Program-made: the position numbers and the translations under genes
Notes under the pieces: generated by a model
Told to the model about the DNA's origin: nothing
The model's input: the letters and a program-made list of their open reading frames with translations, nothing else
The model's database searches: none
Part shown: in pieces, positions 42,186-49,947 of the stretch
Numbering within the stretch: the stretch's first letter is position 1
Layout: each line of letters starts with the position of its first letter
Source: Bacteroidales bacterium
GTDB lineage: Bacteria > Bacteroidota > Bacteroidia > Bacteroidales > F082
Assembly (NCBI GenBank): GCA_024400395.1
Contig: JAKSMW010000003.1
Coordinates: 1-64,000, forward strand
DNA: 64,000 nt
Reading direction: 5' to 3'

Positions 42186-43754
42186 TCATCTTTTCTTCCT
42201 GCGGTTCGGTGTCTCCGTTGTTTTCTCCGTGTTTTTCAATGGTTTGCGGAAGATGTCGAGCCGGTCTTTCGGCCTGATTTCCTCCTGCCAGTCGAAGCCT
42301 TTAAGCAGTTCCTTGCCTGGGGTCATCTTCTCTTTGGGATAAAGCGTCTCCGTTGTCTTCTTGAAGTATTTGATTCTTGAGATCTTGCGGTCTTCGATTT
42401 TGATGTCCATCGATGAACTCTGCGAGAAGTTGACTCCGACGAGCGTGCCGTCTTCTTCGCGGATCCAGTAGGCTGTCTCGGCGTTGCCTTCGTTATAAAC
42501 GTGGTCGATGTCATCGTTCTTGAAGTAAGCTGTTATCACTTTCCCTTTGATTTGGTTGTAGCCTTCGATTGTATCTTGTTGAATAATAAAGCCGTTCGGA
42601 TAGAGAAGCACGCTGTCGATTGTCTCGTTGGCCACGACGATGTTGATGGAGTCGCCTTGAAGCTGGCTTTTCTCGGCCCAGATGACGGGCGTTCCGCGCA
42701 TCCTCGCTGTCGAGTCGTTGACGGTGAAGCATAGCGAGTCGCATTTGCCTTGCAAGTCGTTGCGGAAGAAACGCACGTTGTAATATGCCAGGGCGTGTGT
42801 CAGTTTCTCGGTGACGGTGTCCATATAGACGTAAAGCGTGTCGGAATGCAGGAAGAGAGTGTCGTCCTCGCCGTAGTACAGGGCGCGGACGCTGTCGGTG
42901 ACGAATCCCCTGCCGAGCTTTTTCCACATCTCCGCATAGTTGCCGAGGACTGTTGCTTTGTTGACAGTGTCGGTCATCACAACGTTGTCAATCGCCTTCG
43001 CATGGTCTTTTGTCTTGTCGTAAAACATTGACGTCGAAGTGATTGAATGTTCCTTGCTTGTTATTTTCGCGTTTCTGTCGAGATACACCAAGTCGTTGAT
43101 GCCGTCGTACCAGCCGTGGTTTCCGTCGAGGACGTAGTCGTCGCTGATGATTTTCGTCGGGCCGAAGAACGTCATCTTCTCCTTCTGGATTTCATAAATC
43201 AGGGAGTCGGTGAACATCTGGTATTTGGGTGTGGTGACGACGACGTCGTTACGGAAGAAAGCCATTTCCGTGTCGTCATGGTAATAGCCTTTCTCGCTGA
43301 CAAGGTGCTTGTCGTTGCGGTCGATTGTGCCGTGATGCGGGTAAGTGGCGAGATGCTGTTCCCGGTCGTATGTCATGTAATTGGTTTTCAGGATGGTGGA
43401 GTCGTCTTTCAGGATGACGTTCCTGAAAAGTTCGGCCAATTTCGTCTCGCCGAGATATTTGCAGCTGTCGCAGAAGATGTCGGTGCTGTCGTTCACCTTG
43501 ATGTGGACGTGGCTGTAGCCGTTGAAAAGCTGTGACTTGTCGTTGAAATATGCGCTGTCGCTGTAGAAATAGGTGGAGTCGTGGCGCATCACCACGTTGC
43601 CGATGAGCCTGTCGGCGTCGCTGTTGATGTTGGTGTCGTATTCGCTCCTGTCGGCGTGAATTATGTGTACGCGCGCCTTGCTTTTCTGCTGTGCGTTGAT
43701 ATTCAGGCAGAAAAGGCAGATGACAGTGCCGATTATTATTCTAAAATTTTTCAT
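42186..43754 (-). CDS. OstA-like (LptA-type) periplasmic LPS transport protein
   Basis: This 522-residue exported protein (signal 1-21, ending LNINA) is built of repeated OstA/LptA beta motifs: VHIIHADRSEYDTNINSDADRLIGNVVMRHDSTYFYSDSAYFN, then ILKDDSTILKTNYMTYDREQHLATYPHHGTI and similar. The Bacteroidota OstA-like family probably makes the periplasmic slide that carries LPS from the inner membrane to LptD. The C-terminus is basic and rich in Lys/Thr/Pro (TEKTTETPNRRKKR). The promoter box lies 4 bases before the ATG, so its message may be leaderless. Confidence 0.87.
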   Translation of the reverse strand: MKNFRIIIGTVICLFCLNINAQQKSKARVHIIHADRSEYDTNINSDADRLIGNVVMRHDSTYFYSDSAYFNDKSQLFNGYSHVHIKVNDSTDIFCDSCKYLGETKLAELFRNVILKDDSTILKTNYMTYDREQHLATYPHHGTIDRNDKHLVSEKGYYHDDTEMAFFRNDVVVTTPKYQMFTDSLIYEIQKEKMTFFGPTKIISDDYVLDGNHGWYDGINDLVYLDRNAKITSKEHSITSTSMFYDKTKDHAKAIDNVVMTDTVNKATVLGNYAEMWKKLGRGFVTDSVRALYYGEDDTLFLHSDTLYVYMDTVTEKLTHALAYYNVRFFRNDLQGKCDSLCFTVNDSTARMRGTPVIWAEKSQLQGDSINIVVANETIDSVLLYPNGFIIQQDTIEGYNQIKGKVITAYFKNDDIDHVYNEGNAETAYWIREEDGTLVGVNFSQSSSMDIKIEDRKISRIKYFKKTTETLYPKEKMTPGKELLKGFDWQEEIRPKDRLDIFRKPLKNTEKTTETPNRRKKR

Positions 43755-43758
43755 TCTG

Positions 43759-43766
43759 CAAAAATA
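43759..43766 (-). promoter_or_regulatory. -7 promoter box (TATTTTTG) abutting the OstA-like start
   Basis: TATTTTTG ends 4 bases before the ATG at 43754, the same spacing as at hemW. Confidence 0.55.
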
Positions 43767-43917
43767 CGGATTTTAGTTTAACGTGAATGATATTTGTTTT
43801 TGATTTTTAAATTATGCTGCAATCCATGACTATTTGATGATTTTTACTATTTCTGTCCGAAAAAACGCATATTTTGCCCATGTTATTTCTATTTTTCAGC
43901 ACAGCAAAAGTGACACA

Positions 43918-43950
43918 AAGGGCTGACTTCCAAAACAGAAATCAGCCCTT
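43918..43950 (-). terminator. Terminator after the butyrate kinase operon
   Basis: AAGGGCTGAcTT pairs with AAtCAGCCCTT around a short loop. It follows the buk stop codon by about 43 bases on the minus strand. Confidence 0.6.
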
Positions 43951-43992
43951 ATCTTTTGCCTTCAAAAAAGTTTTATCGGACAGTGATAATCC

Positions 43993-45063
43993 TTACTCGT
44001 ACATCTTGGCTTCGACTTCGCCGTCGAGGACCATGACGCCGTTCATCGCGAGGGCCGCCATCTCGTCTTCGCCTGGATAGACGAACACCGGCGCGATCTT
44101 GTGGAGGTGGTCGTTGAGGATCGAGCAGAAGAGCTTGTCGTAGGCCATGCCGCCTGTGACGAAGATGCCGTCAACGTCCATCGAGAACGCTGATGCAGCG
44201 AGGCCGCCGACTTCCTTGGCGATCTGGTAGGCCATTGCGCGATATACCTTCTCCCATTCCTTGTTGCCGGCACGGACTTCTTTCTCCACTGTGAGGGCGT
44301 CGTTGGTGCCGAGGTAGGCGACGAAGCCGCCCTGTCCCTTGAGCATCAGGTCGATGTCCTTCTTGGTGTATTTGCCGCTGAAGCAGGCGTTCATCAACGG
44401 GCCTGACGGGAGGACGCCGGAGCGTTCAGGTGTGAAAGGGCCGTCGCCGTTCAGGGCGTTGTTGACGTCAACGACACGGCCTTTCTTGTGCGCCGCCACG
44501 GAGATGCCGCCGCCGAGGTGGATGCCGATGAGGTTGAGGTCTTCGTATTTCCTGTTCACCGCCTTGGCGTGTGTGCGGGCGATGATCTTCTGGTTCAACG
44601 CGTGGAATATCGACTTGCGCGGGAACAGCGGGTGTCCTGAGTAACGCGCCACGTCGTCCATCTCGTCAACGACGACGGGGTCGGCGATGTAAGCCTTCAC
44701 GCCGAACTCCTTGGCGATGCTGTTGGCGATGAGGCCGCCGAGGTTGCAGGCATGTTCGCCGTTGGCCGCCTCGTTGAGGTCGCGGATCATGGCGGCGTTC
44801 ACCTCATAGACGCCTGACGTCAACGGGTGGAGGAGACCGCCGCGGCCGACGACCGCCGTGAGGCCTGTGAGGTCGATGCCCTCAGCCTTCAACTCGCTCA
44901 TAATCACATCCTTGCGGAACTCGAACTGGTCGGCGATCTTCTCGAACTTCGAGACTTCCTCTGTCGAGTGTTTGATGTTTTTCTTGAAAACCTGTTCTTT
45001 GTCGTGGAACACAGCGATCTTTGTCGATGTTGAACCAGGGTTGATAATCAATAATTTGTACAT
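43993..45063 (-). CDS. buk: Butyrate (short/branched-chain acid) kinase
   Basis: This 356-residue ASKHA-fold kinase turns acyl phosphate plus ADP into free acid plus ATP. Family marks are LIINPGSTSTKIAVFHD at the N-terminus, VVGRGGLLHPLTSGVYEVN, HACNLGGLIANSIA, the active-site region DVARYSGHPLFPRKSIFHALNQK, and NLIGIHLGGGISVAAHKKGRVVDVNNALNGDGPFTPERSG. It follows ptb by 27 bases. Enzymes of this family accept butyrate, isobutyrate and isovalerate, so the operon's acyl-CoA genes decide the likely substrate. It provides substrate-level ATP. Confidence 0.93.
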   Translation of the reverse strand: MYKLLIINPGSTSTKIAVFHDKEQVFKKNIKHSTEEVSKFEKIADQFEFRKDVIMSELKAEGIDLTGLTAVVGRGGLLHPLTSGVYEVNAAMIRDLNEAANGEHACNLGGLIANSIAKEFGVKAYIADPVVVDEMDDVARYSGHPLFPRKSIFHALNQKIIARTHAKAVNRKYEDLNLIGIHLGGGISVAAHKKGRVVDVNNALNGDGPFTPERSGVLPSGPLMNACFSGKYTKKDIDLMLKGQGGFVAYLGTNDALTVEKEVRAGNKEWEKVYRAMAYQIAKEVGGLAASAFSMDVDGIFVTGGMAYDKLFCSILNDHLHKIAPVFVYPGEDEMAALAMNGVMVLDGEVEAKMYE

Positions 45064-45090
45064 TTCAATTTTTATTTTAGAGGTTGATGA

Positions 45091-45996
45091 TTATTTTGCT
45101 AACATTGCCGCGAGTGCGATTGAATAGAGTTTTGTCTTGGCGGTGTCGCCGCGTGATGAGAGGACGCAAGGCACCTTGGCGCCCATGACGCACGAGCCCA
45201 TCTCGGAGTGGTCGAACTTGGTGCAGCATTTGTAGAACACGTTGGCGCTCTCGATGTTCGGGAAGAGGAGGCAGTCGGCGTCGCCGGCCACAGGGCTCTT
45301 GAAGCCTTTGATTGCCACGGCTTCGGCGTCGATGGCGAGGTCAAGGGAGATAGGGCCGTCAACCATTGCGCCTTTGATCTGACCGCGGTCGGCCATCTTC
45401 GCGAGAAGCGCCGCCTCGACGCAGGCCGGCATACCGTAGCTCATCTGCTCCGTGGCGGCGATGACCGCGATCTTCGGGCAGGCGATGCCGAGAGCCTTGG
45501 CTGTCGTCTGGAGGTTCTTCAAGATGGTCTGTTTCTGCTTGAAGTCGGGCGCCGGCATGATGGCCGCGTCGCTGACGAACAGCAGCTTGTGGTAGTTCGG
45601 GTTTTCGATGACCGCCATGTGTGCGAGTGTCACGTTCGGCGGGCAGAGGCCGCGTTCCTTGTTGAGGATGGCGCGCATGTACTTGTCGGTCGGGAGAAGG
45701 CCTTTCATGAGAATGTCGCCCTCGCCGCGGTTGATGATGTCGCATGCCATCGCAGCCGCCTTCACGTCGTCAGTCTCCTGAACGATGGTGAACTTGTTGA
45801 TGTCGATGTTCTCTGCCTTGCAGACAGCCTCGATGGTGGCGCGGTCGCCGACCAATGTGGCGTCGATCAGGCCGTGGTCGATGGCGTCGCTGACGGCGCA
45901 GATCGTGTGGTCATCGTTGGCGTAAGCCGCAACTAAACGTTTCTTCGGACGGCTCTTCAGCACGTCAAACATCTGTTCGAGTTTTGTAATTTCCAT
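45091..45996 (-). CDS. ptb: Phosphate butyryltransferase family
   Basis: This 301-residue enzyme exchanges CoA for phosphate on butyryl-CoA or a related acyl-CoA. Family marks are RPKKRLVAAYANDDHTICAVSDA, GLIDATLVGDRATIEA, GEGDILMKGLLPTDKYMRAIL, LAHMAVIENPNYHKLLFVSDAAIMPAPD and the C-terminal GKVPCVLSSRGDTAKTKLYSIALA-like end. The start at 45996 lies 119 bases after the acyl-CoA dehydrogenase stop, a gap filled with 21-base repeats. It works with the kinase that follows. Confidence 0.93.
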   Translation of the reverse strand: MEITKLEQMFDVLKSRPKKRLVAAYANDDHTICAVSDAIDHGLIDATLVGDRATIEAVCKAENIDINKFTIVQETDDVKAAAMACDIINRGEGDILMKGLLPTDKYMRAILNKERGLCPPNVTLAHMAVIENPNYHKLLFVSDAAIMPAPDFKQKQTILKNLQTTAKALGIACPKIAVIAATEQMSYGMPACVEAALLAKMADRGQIKGAMVDGPISLDLAIDAEAVAIKGFKSPVAGDADCLLFPNIESANVFYKCCTKFDHSEMGSCVMGAKVPCVLSSRGDTAKTKLYSIALAAMLAK

Positions 45997-46040
45997 TTTT
46001 CTATATTTTTTTATGTTAATAAATTAGATTTCCATTTTAT

Positions 46041-46112
46041 CAGACGCATTGAAATGTTTATCAGACGCATTGAAATGTTTAATATGTTTAATAGACGCAT
46101 TGAAATGCGTCT
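46041..46112. repeat. Tandem AGACGCATTGAAATG repeats ending in a palindrome
   Basis: Two exact 21-base copies of CAGACGCATTGAAATGTTTAT-type units (46041 and 46062) and a third copy ending as the near-perfect palindrome AGACGCATTGAAATGCGTCT (46093-46112). They fill the gap between the dehydrogenase and ptb genes inside the operon. Confidence 0.65.
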
Positions 46113-46115
46113 CTA

Positions 46116-47258
46116 CTAACAGCCTATATATCTTGATATTACGAGTTTCAGGATCTCGCTGGTGCCTTCGCCGATTTGCAGGATGCGTTGGTCGCGGTAG
46201 AAGCGTTCCATGTCGAAATCCTTGAGCAGCCCGTGTCCGCCCATCACCTGAACGGCCTTGTCGCAGACCTCCGCGGCGACCGTCGAGCAGTAGAGCTTCG
46301 CCATCGCCGCTTCTTTCCCGTAAGGGAGATGTGCGTCTTTCATGCGGCAGGCCTTGTAGAGCAGTTCGCGTGCCGCCTCAATCTTCGTCGCCATCTCTGC
46401 GAGCATGAAGCTGACAGCCTGAAACTTGCATATCGGCTTGCCGAACTGCACGCGTCTCTTTGAGTAATCCAACGCCATCTCGTAGGCGCCCTGTGCGCAG
46501 CCGAGACCCATCGCGCCGATGGAGAGGCGTCCGCCGTCTAACGTCGCGAGCATGATGTGCGAACCCTGCCCGGGCTTCCCGAGGATGTTGTCGTCGGAAA
46601 GACGCACGTCGTTGAACTTCAGCTCGCCGGTGTTGGAGGCGCGCCACATCATCTTGCGGTCCATGGGGCGTTGCGTGAAGCCCGGCGTGTCGTTCTCAAT
46701 GAGGAAGGCGGTGAACTCCGGCTTGCCGTCGCTTTCGCCGCTGACAACCTGAATGGTGCTTCCGAGTGTCATCGGGGTGGCGCTGTTGGTGATGAAAATC
46801 TTCGAGCCGTTGACAATCCACTGTCCGTCAACGAGTTTCGCCGTCGATTTCGTTCCGCGCGAGTCGCAGCCCGCCGTCTCCTCGGTGAGGCCGAAGCCCC
46901 AGAGACGGTCCTTGCACAGGCGCGGCAGATATTTCTCCTTCTGTTCTTTTGTGCCGTATTCCTTTATCGGGCCGATGCCCAAGGAGTTGTCGGCCGCTAT
47001 CGTCGCCGCCGTCGAGCCGTCGATGCGGGCAAGCTCCTCGACGGCTATTATATAAGATAAGGTGTCGAGTTCCCGGCCGCCGTATTCTTTCGGGACGCAG
47101 ATGCCGAGAAGCCCGGCGTCTGCCATCTTCATCGTCAGCTCCACGTCGAACTTCTCGTGTTCGTCGTTGAATGCCGCCACCGGTTTCACCTCTCTCTCGG
47201 CGAAGTCGCGCACCTTGGCACGAAACTCAATCTGTTTTTCGTTAAGTCCGAAATTCAT
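46116..47258 (-). CDS. Acyl-CoA dehydrogenase (short-chain type)
   Basis: This 380-residue FAD enzyme introduces a 2,3 double bond into an acyl-CoA. FAD and substrate motifs are GFGLTEETAGCDSRGTKSTA, WIVNGSKIFITNS, GLGCAQGAYEMALDYSKRRVQFGKPI, and QVMGGHGLLKDFDMERFYRDQRILQIGEGTSEI. The catalytic base appears as E364 (GEGTSEI), the position used by butyryl-, medium-chain and 2-methyl-branched enzymes; isovaleryl-CoA dehydrogenase has Gly or Ala there and uses a Glu elsewhere. The start overlaps the stop of the biotin carboxylase gene by 4 bases, so the two are coupled. Confidence 0.92.
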   Translation of the reverse strand: MNFGLNEKQIEFRAKVRDFAEREVKPVAAFNDEHEKFDVELTMKMADAGLLGICVPKEYGGRELDTLSYIIAVEELARIDGSTAATIAADNSLGIGPIKEYGTKEQKEKYLPRLCKDRLWGFGLTEETAGCDSRGTKSTAKLVDGQWIVNGSKIFITNSATPMTLGSTIQVVSGESDGKPEFTAFLIENDTPGFTQRPMDRKMMWRASNTGELKFNDVRLSDDNILGKPGQGSHIMLATLDGGRLSIGAMGLGCAQGAYEMALDYSKRRVQFGKPICKFQAVSFMLAEMATKIEAARELLYKACRMKDAHLPYGKEAAMAKLYCSTVAAEVCDKAVQVMGGHGLLKDFDMERFYRDQRILQIGEGTSEILKLVISRYIGC

Positions 47259-49252
47259 ATACTTAATTCTATTAAAACTTTCTTTTTATCAACTTTGTCG
47301 CCAACTTTCACGTTGACTTTCAACACTTTGCCATCGCATTTCGCCACGATGTCGGAAAACATCTTCATGGCCACGGTGACGCAAAGCACATCGCCGCGTC
47401 TTACTGTGTCGCCTTCGTTCACACAAATCTTCTCGATGTTGCAAGGCATCGGCGCAAAATACTTCAAGTCTTCATCGCCGAACTCCTCTTGCGAATACTC
47501 GCGCATGTCGTTGAGCTGGTCGCCGCGGTGACAGATGAAATCCAACCCGCGGAAATGCACGCAGAACTCGTGACCCGGCGTCTGTGAGACGAAAATCGCC
47601 TCCGTGCGCCCGTTGATTATCACCTTGCGGATGTCGCTGTCATTCTGCGTGAGCATGACGGAATATTCAATTCCGTTTATTGTGCAATATAACGCCTTGT
47701 GTGTCAATGACTTGATTGAGACATTGCATTTCACATTCTCGACAAACACATTCAATGACATCTGAAAACGCCAGTATCCGATGGCGTTCCATACGTTGTC
47801 GATATTTCCGTTTTCCAAATAATTTTTGTTGAAATCATAGAACAGAAACATTGCGGCGACATCTTCTTTCTTGATGTCCGTGCGTGTGCGATGCATGGTT
47901 TCTATGAGTTCGTCTTGATGTTTCTCGCAATATGAAGTATCAACTTTGTTATCTATAAAGTCTTGATTTTCAATGATGCTTTGCAGATAAGGAATGTTGT
48001 TTTTCTCTGTCTGGACGATATATTCGCGTAATGCCTTGCGCATGATTTCCATTGCGTCGCCACGACGTTTCCCGAAGCAGATTACCTTTGCAATCATCGG
48101 GTCGTAGTTAGGGGAGATTGTGCAGGCGTTGTCGATGCTGCTGTCGATACGCAGTCCGCGCATCTGCGGCTCGTGGTAGAGTGTCACCTCACCGGGTGCT
48201 GGTGCGAAGTTGTTTTTCGGGTCTTCGGCATATATGCGGCATTCGATGGCGTGGCCGTTGTCTTGTATGGCGTCTTGCGTCCAGCCCATCTCCTTGCCGC
48301 GGGCGATGCGGATCTGCTCTTCTACGATGTCGATGCCGGTGCGCTGCTCCGTGACCGGATGTTCCACCTGAATGCGCGTGTTCATCTCAAGGAAATAGAA
48401 GTTCAGATTCTTGTCAACGAGGAACTCCACCGTGCCAGCGTTTTTGTAACCGACTTGTCTGCAAAGACTTACGGCGGTGTCGCAGATTTCCTTGCGTTTT
48501 TCGGGAGTCAGTGTCGGCGACGGTGACTCTTCTATTATCTTTTGGTAACGGCGTTGCACCGAGCATTCGCGTTCGAAGAGGTGGACGACGTTCCCGAAAT
48601 GGTCGGCGAGCACCTGCACTTCGATGTGACGTGGGTTTTCGATGTATTGTTCCACAAACACTTCGCCGTTTCCGAAGAACTGCAACGCCTGGTTCGAAGC
48701 CGTTTCGAGAGCTGGTTTCAGTGCGGCGGCGTCTTTCACTATGTGCATTCCTTTTCCGCCGCCGCCCGCCGCCGCCTTGATCAGGACAGGGTAGGGGAGG
48801 CTCCCGGCTCTGCCGACGATCTCGTCGATGTCTCCGGTCAGGCCGAAAGTGACGGGTATGTCGTGTTGTATCGCGAACTGTCGCGCCGCCACCTTGTTGC
48901 CCATGAGACGCATGGTATCGGCATCGGGGCCGATGAAGATGATGTTGTTTTCAGAACACGCTTCGGCAAGCTCCGGGCTTTCCGACAGGAAGCCGTAGCC
49001 GGGATGAATGGCGTCGGCGCCGGTGTCGAGTGCGGCGTCGATTATTTTCTGGATGTTAAGGTATGTGTCGCGGATCGCCCCGCCGCCGAGCGGACGCGCC
49101 TCGTCGGCCATCCTGCAATAAAGGGCATCGGAATCGTTGTCGGCATATATCGCAACAGAATTGATACTCAATTTCTTAAGCGTCCTTATTACACGAACGG
49201 CAATCTCGCCTCGAGCGGCGACAAGCACTTTATGAATCTTCCTTGAAGGCAT
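47255..49252 (-). CDS. Acyl-CoA carboxylase, biotin carboxylase/biotin carrier subunit
   Basis: This 665-residue subunit has a biotin carboxylase domain (1-445: KVLVAARGEIAVRVIRT, AIHPGYGFLSES, ATP-grasp loop KAAAGGGGKGMHIV, FLEMNTRIQVEHPVTE) and a C-terminal biotinyl domain. The biotinylated lysine is K630 in VAMKM. The length and order match the alpha subunits of methylcrotonyl- or propionyl-CoA carboxylases (LiuD/PccA type). The carboxyltransferase subunit most like MccB is encoded at 10863-12470, apart from this operon. The first gene of the set, it is followed by the dehydrogenase, ptb and buk. Confidence 0.92.
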   Translation of the reverse strand: MPSRKIHKVLVAARGEIAVRVIRTLKKLSINSVAIYADNDSDALYCRMADEARPLGGGAIRDTYLNIQKIIDAALDTGADAIHPGYGFLSESPELAEACSENNIIFIGPDADTMRLMGNKVAARQFAIQHDIPVTFGLTGDIDEIVGRAGSLPYPVLIKAAAGGGGKGMHIVKDAAALKPALETASNQALQFFGNGEVFVEQYIENPRHIEVQVLADHFGNVVHLFERECSVQRRYQKIIEESPSPTLTPEKRKEICDTAVSLCRQVGYKNAGTVEFLVDKNLNFYFLEMNTRIQVEHPVTEQRTGIDIVEEQIRIARGKEMGWTQDAIQDNGHAIECRIYAEDPKNNFAPAPGEVTLYHEPQMRGLRIDSSIDNACTISPNYDPMIAKVICFGKRRGDAMEIMRKALREYIVQTEKNNIPYLQSIIENQDFIDNKVDTSYCEKHQDELIETMHRTRTDIKKEDVAAMFLFYDFNKNYLENGNIDNVWNAIGYWRFQMSLNVFVENVKCNVSIKSLTHKALYCTINGIEYSVMLTQNDSDIRKVIINGRTEAIFVSQTPGHEFCVHFRGLDFICHRGDQLNDMREYSQEEFGDEDLKYFAPMPCNIEKICVNEGDTVRRGDVLCVTVAMKMFSDIVAKCDGKVLKVNVKVGDKVDKKKVLIELSI

Positions 49253-49268
49253 AATATATAAATCGTTG

Positions 49269-49276
49269 CAAAAGTA
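49269..49276 (-). promoter_or_regulatory. -7 promoter box (TACTTTTG) for the acyl-CoA operon
   Basis: TACTTTTG on the minus strand, 16 bases before the ATG at 49252. Confidence 0.55.
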
Positions 49277-49332
49277 CGACTATTTTATTTGATAAGCAAG
49301 TAAAAGTTGAAAGATATAGTTAAAAATAAGAA

Positions 49333-49374
49333 AACGCAAGACACAGTGCACATGCATCCACTGTGTCTTGCGTT
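49333..49374 (-). terminator. Terminator after the small membrane protein gene
   Basis: A perfect 16-bp stem (AACGCAAGACACAGTG and its complement) with a 10-base loop, followed on the minus strand by TTTTCTTATTTTT. It lies 29 bases after the stop at 49404. Confidence 0.8.
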
Positions 49375-49403
49375 CTCCTATGTTTTTCTCGTTGATATTT
49401 CCC

Positions 49404-49643
49404 TTAATCTCTCTTTTTGGAGATGGCGTATCCCGCGCCAAGTGCCGTGAGAATTAAAATGCCGCTGCCTAACGGTGCGTTCTGGTCGCCTGTCAAGCCA
49501 TGCGAACCCGGGAGAGCCGGTAAGTCTTCTTCGTTACGGATGTTGTCGAAATCTTCCCAATCGTTGAAAAAACCGTCCCTCTGCGCTGAAGCACCAAATC
49601 CGAGAGCTATCGTCAATGCAATTGTAAAAAATAATTTCTTCAT
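49404..49643 (-). CDS. Small exported membrane-anchored protein (PLGSGILILTALG motif)
   Basis: This 79-residue protein has a signal peptide (1-20, ending FGASAQ), an acidic linker, then APLGSGILILTALGAGYAISKKRD. The last part is a short C-terminal membrane helix with a basic tail, a motif seen in many small Bacteroidota proteins. The function is unknown; it may be a small envelope component. It has its own promoter at 49770-49777 and a strong terminator, so it is a single-gene unit with a leader of about 120 bases. Confidence 0.75.
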   Translation of the reverse strand: MKKLFFTIALTIALGFGASAQRDGFFNDWEDFDNIRNEEDLPALPGSHGLTGDQNAPLGSGILILTALGAGYAISKKRD

Positions 49644-49769
49644 ATCGTATCTATCTATAATTCAACACTTCACGTTGCGAGGTTTATCAGAAAAGCCTGT
49701 CGAAACATACAGTGGCCGCTTCTTTTTTTACTTTTCCGAAACCACAACATTCTATCAATTATCGAGGTG

Positions 49770-49777
49770 CAAAGATA
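49770..49777 (-). promoter_or_regulatory. -7 promoter box (TATCTTTG)
   Basis: Minus-strand TATCTTTG, about 126 bases before the small membrane protein start. The leader in between (49644-49769) shows no strong hairpin. Confidence 0.45.
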
Positions 49778-49889
49778 ATAAAATTTTTTAAATAAAAACA
49801 AAATTTATTTTTTTGTCAACAGAACTGACACACAAGGAAGAAATCCCTCGTGCGCCAGCCCCTTTCAACTTTATAACTTTCAAACTAAA

Positions 49890-49919
49890 AAAGAGGCCTC
49901 CATCTCTGAAAGCCTCTTT
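49890..49919 (-). terminator. Terminator after the broken surface lipoprotein gene
   Basis: AAAGAGGC pairs with GCCTCTTT around a 14-base loop, followed on the minus strand by TTTTTTAG. It begins 29 bases after the stop codon at 49948. Confidence 0.65.
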
Positions 49920-49947
49920 GCAATATGATATTCGTAATAGTTGAATT

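Noticed and set aside
46116..47258. Naming the dehydrogenase isovaleryl-CoA dehydrogenase (liuA)
   Set aside because: The catalytic Glu is at the butyryl-type position, so the name would claim more than the sequence shows.
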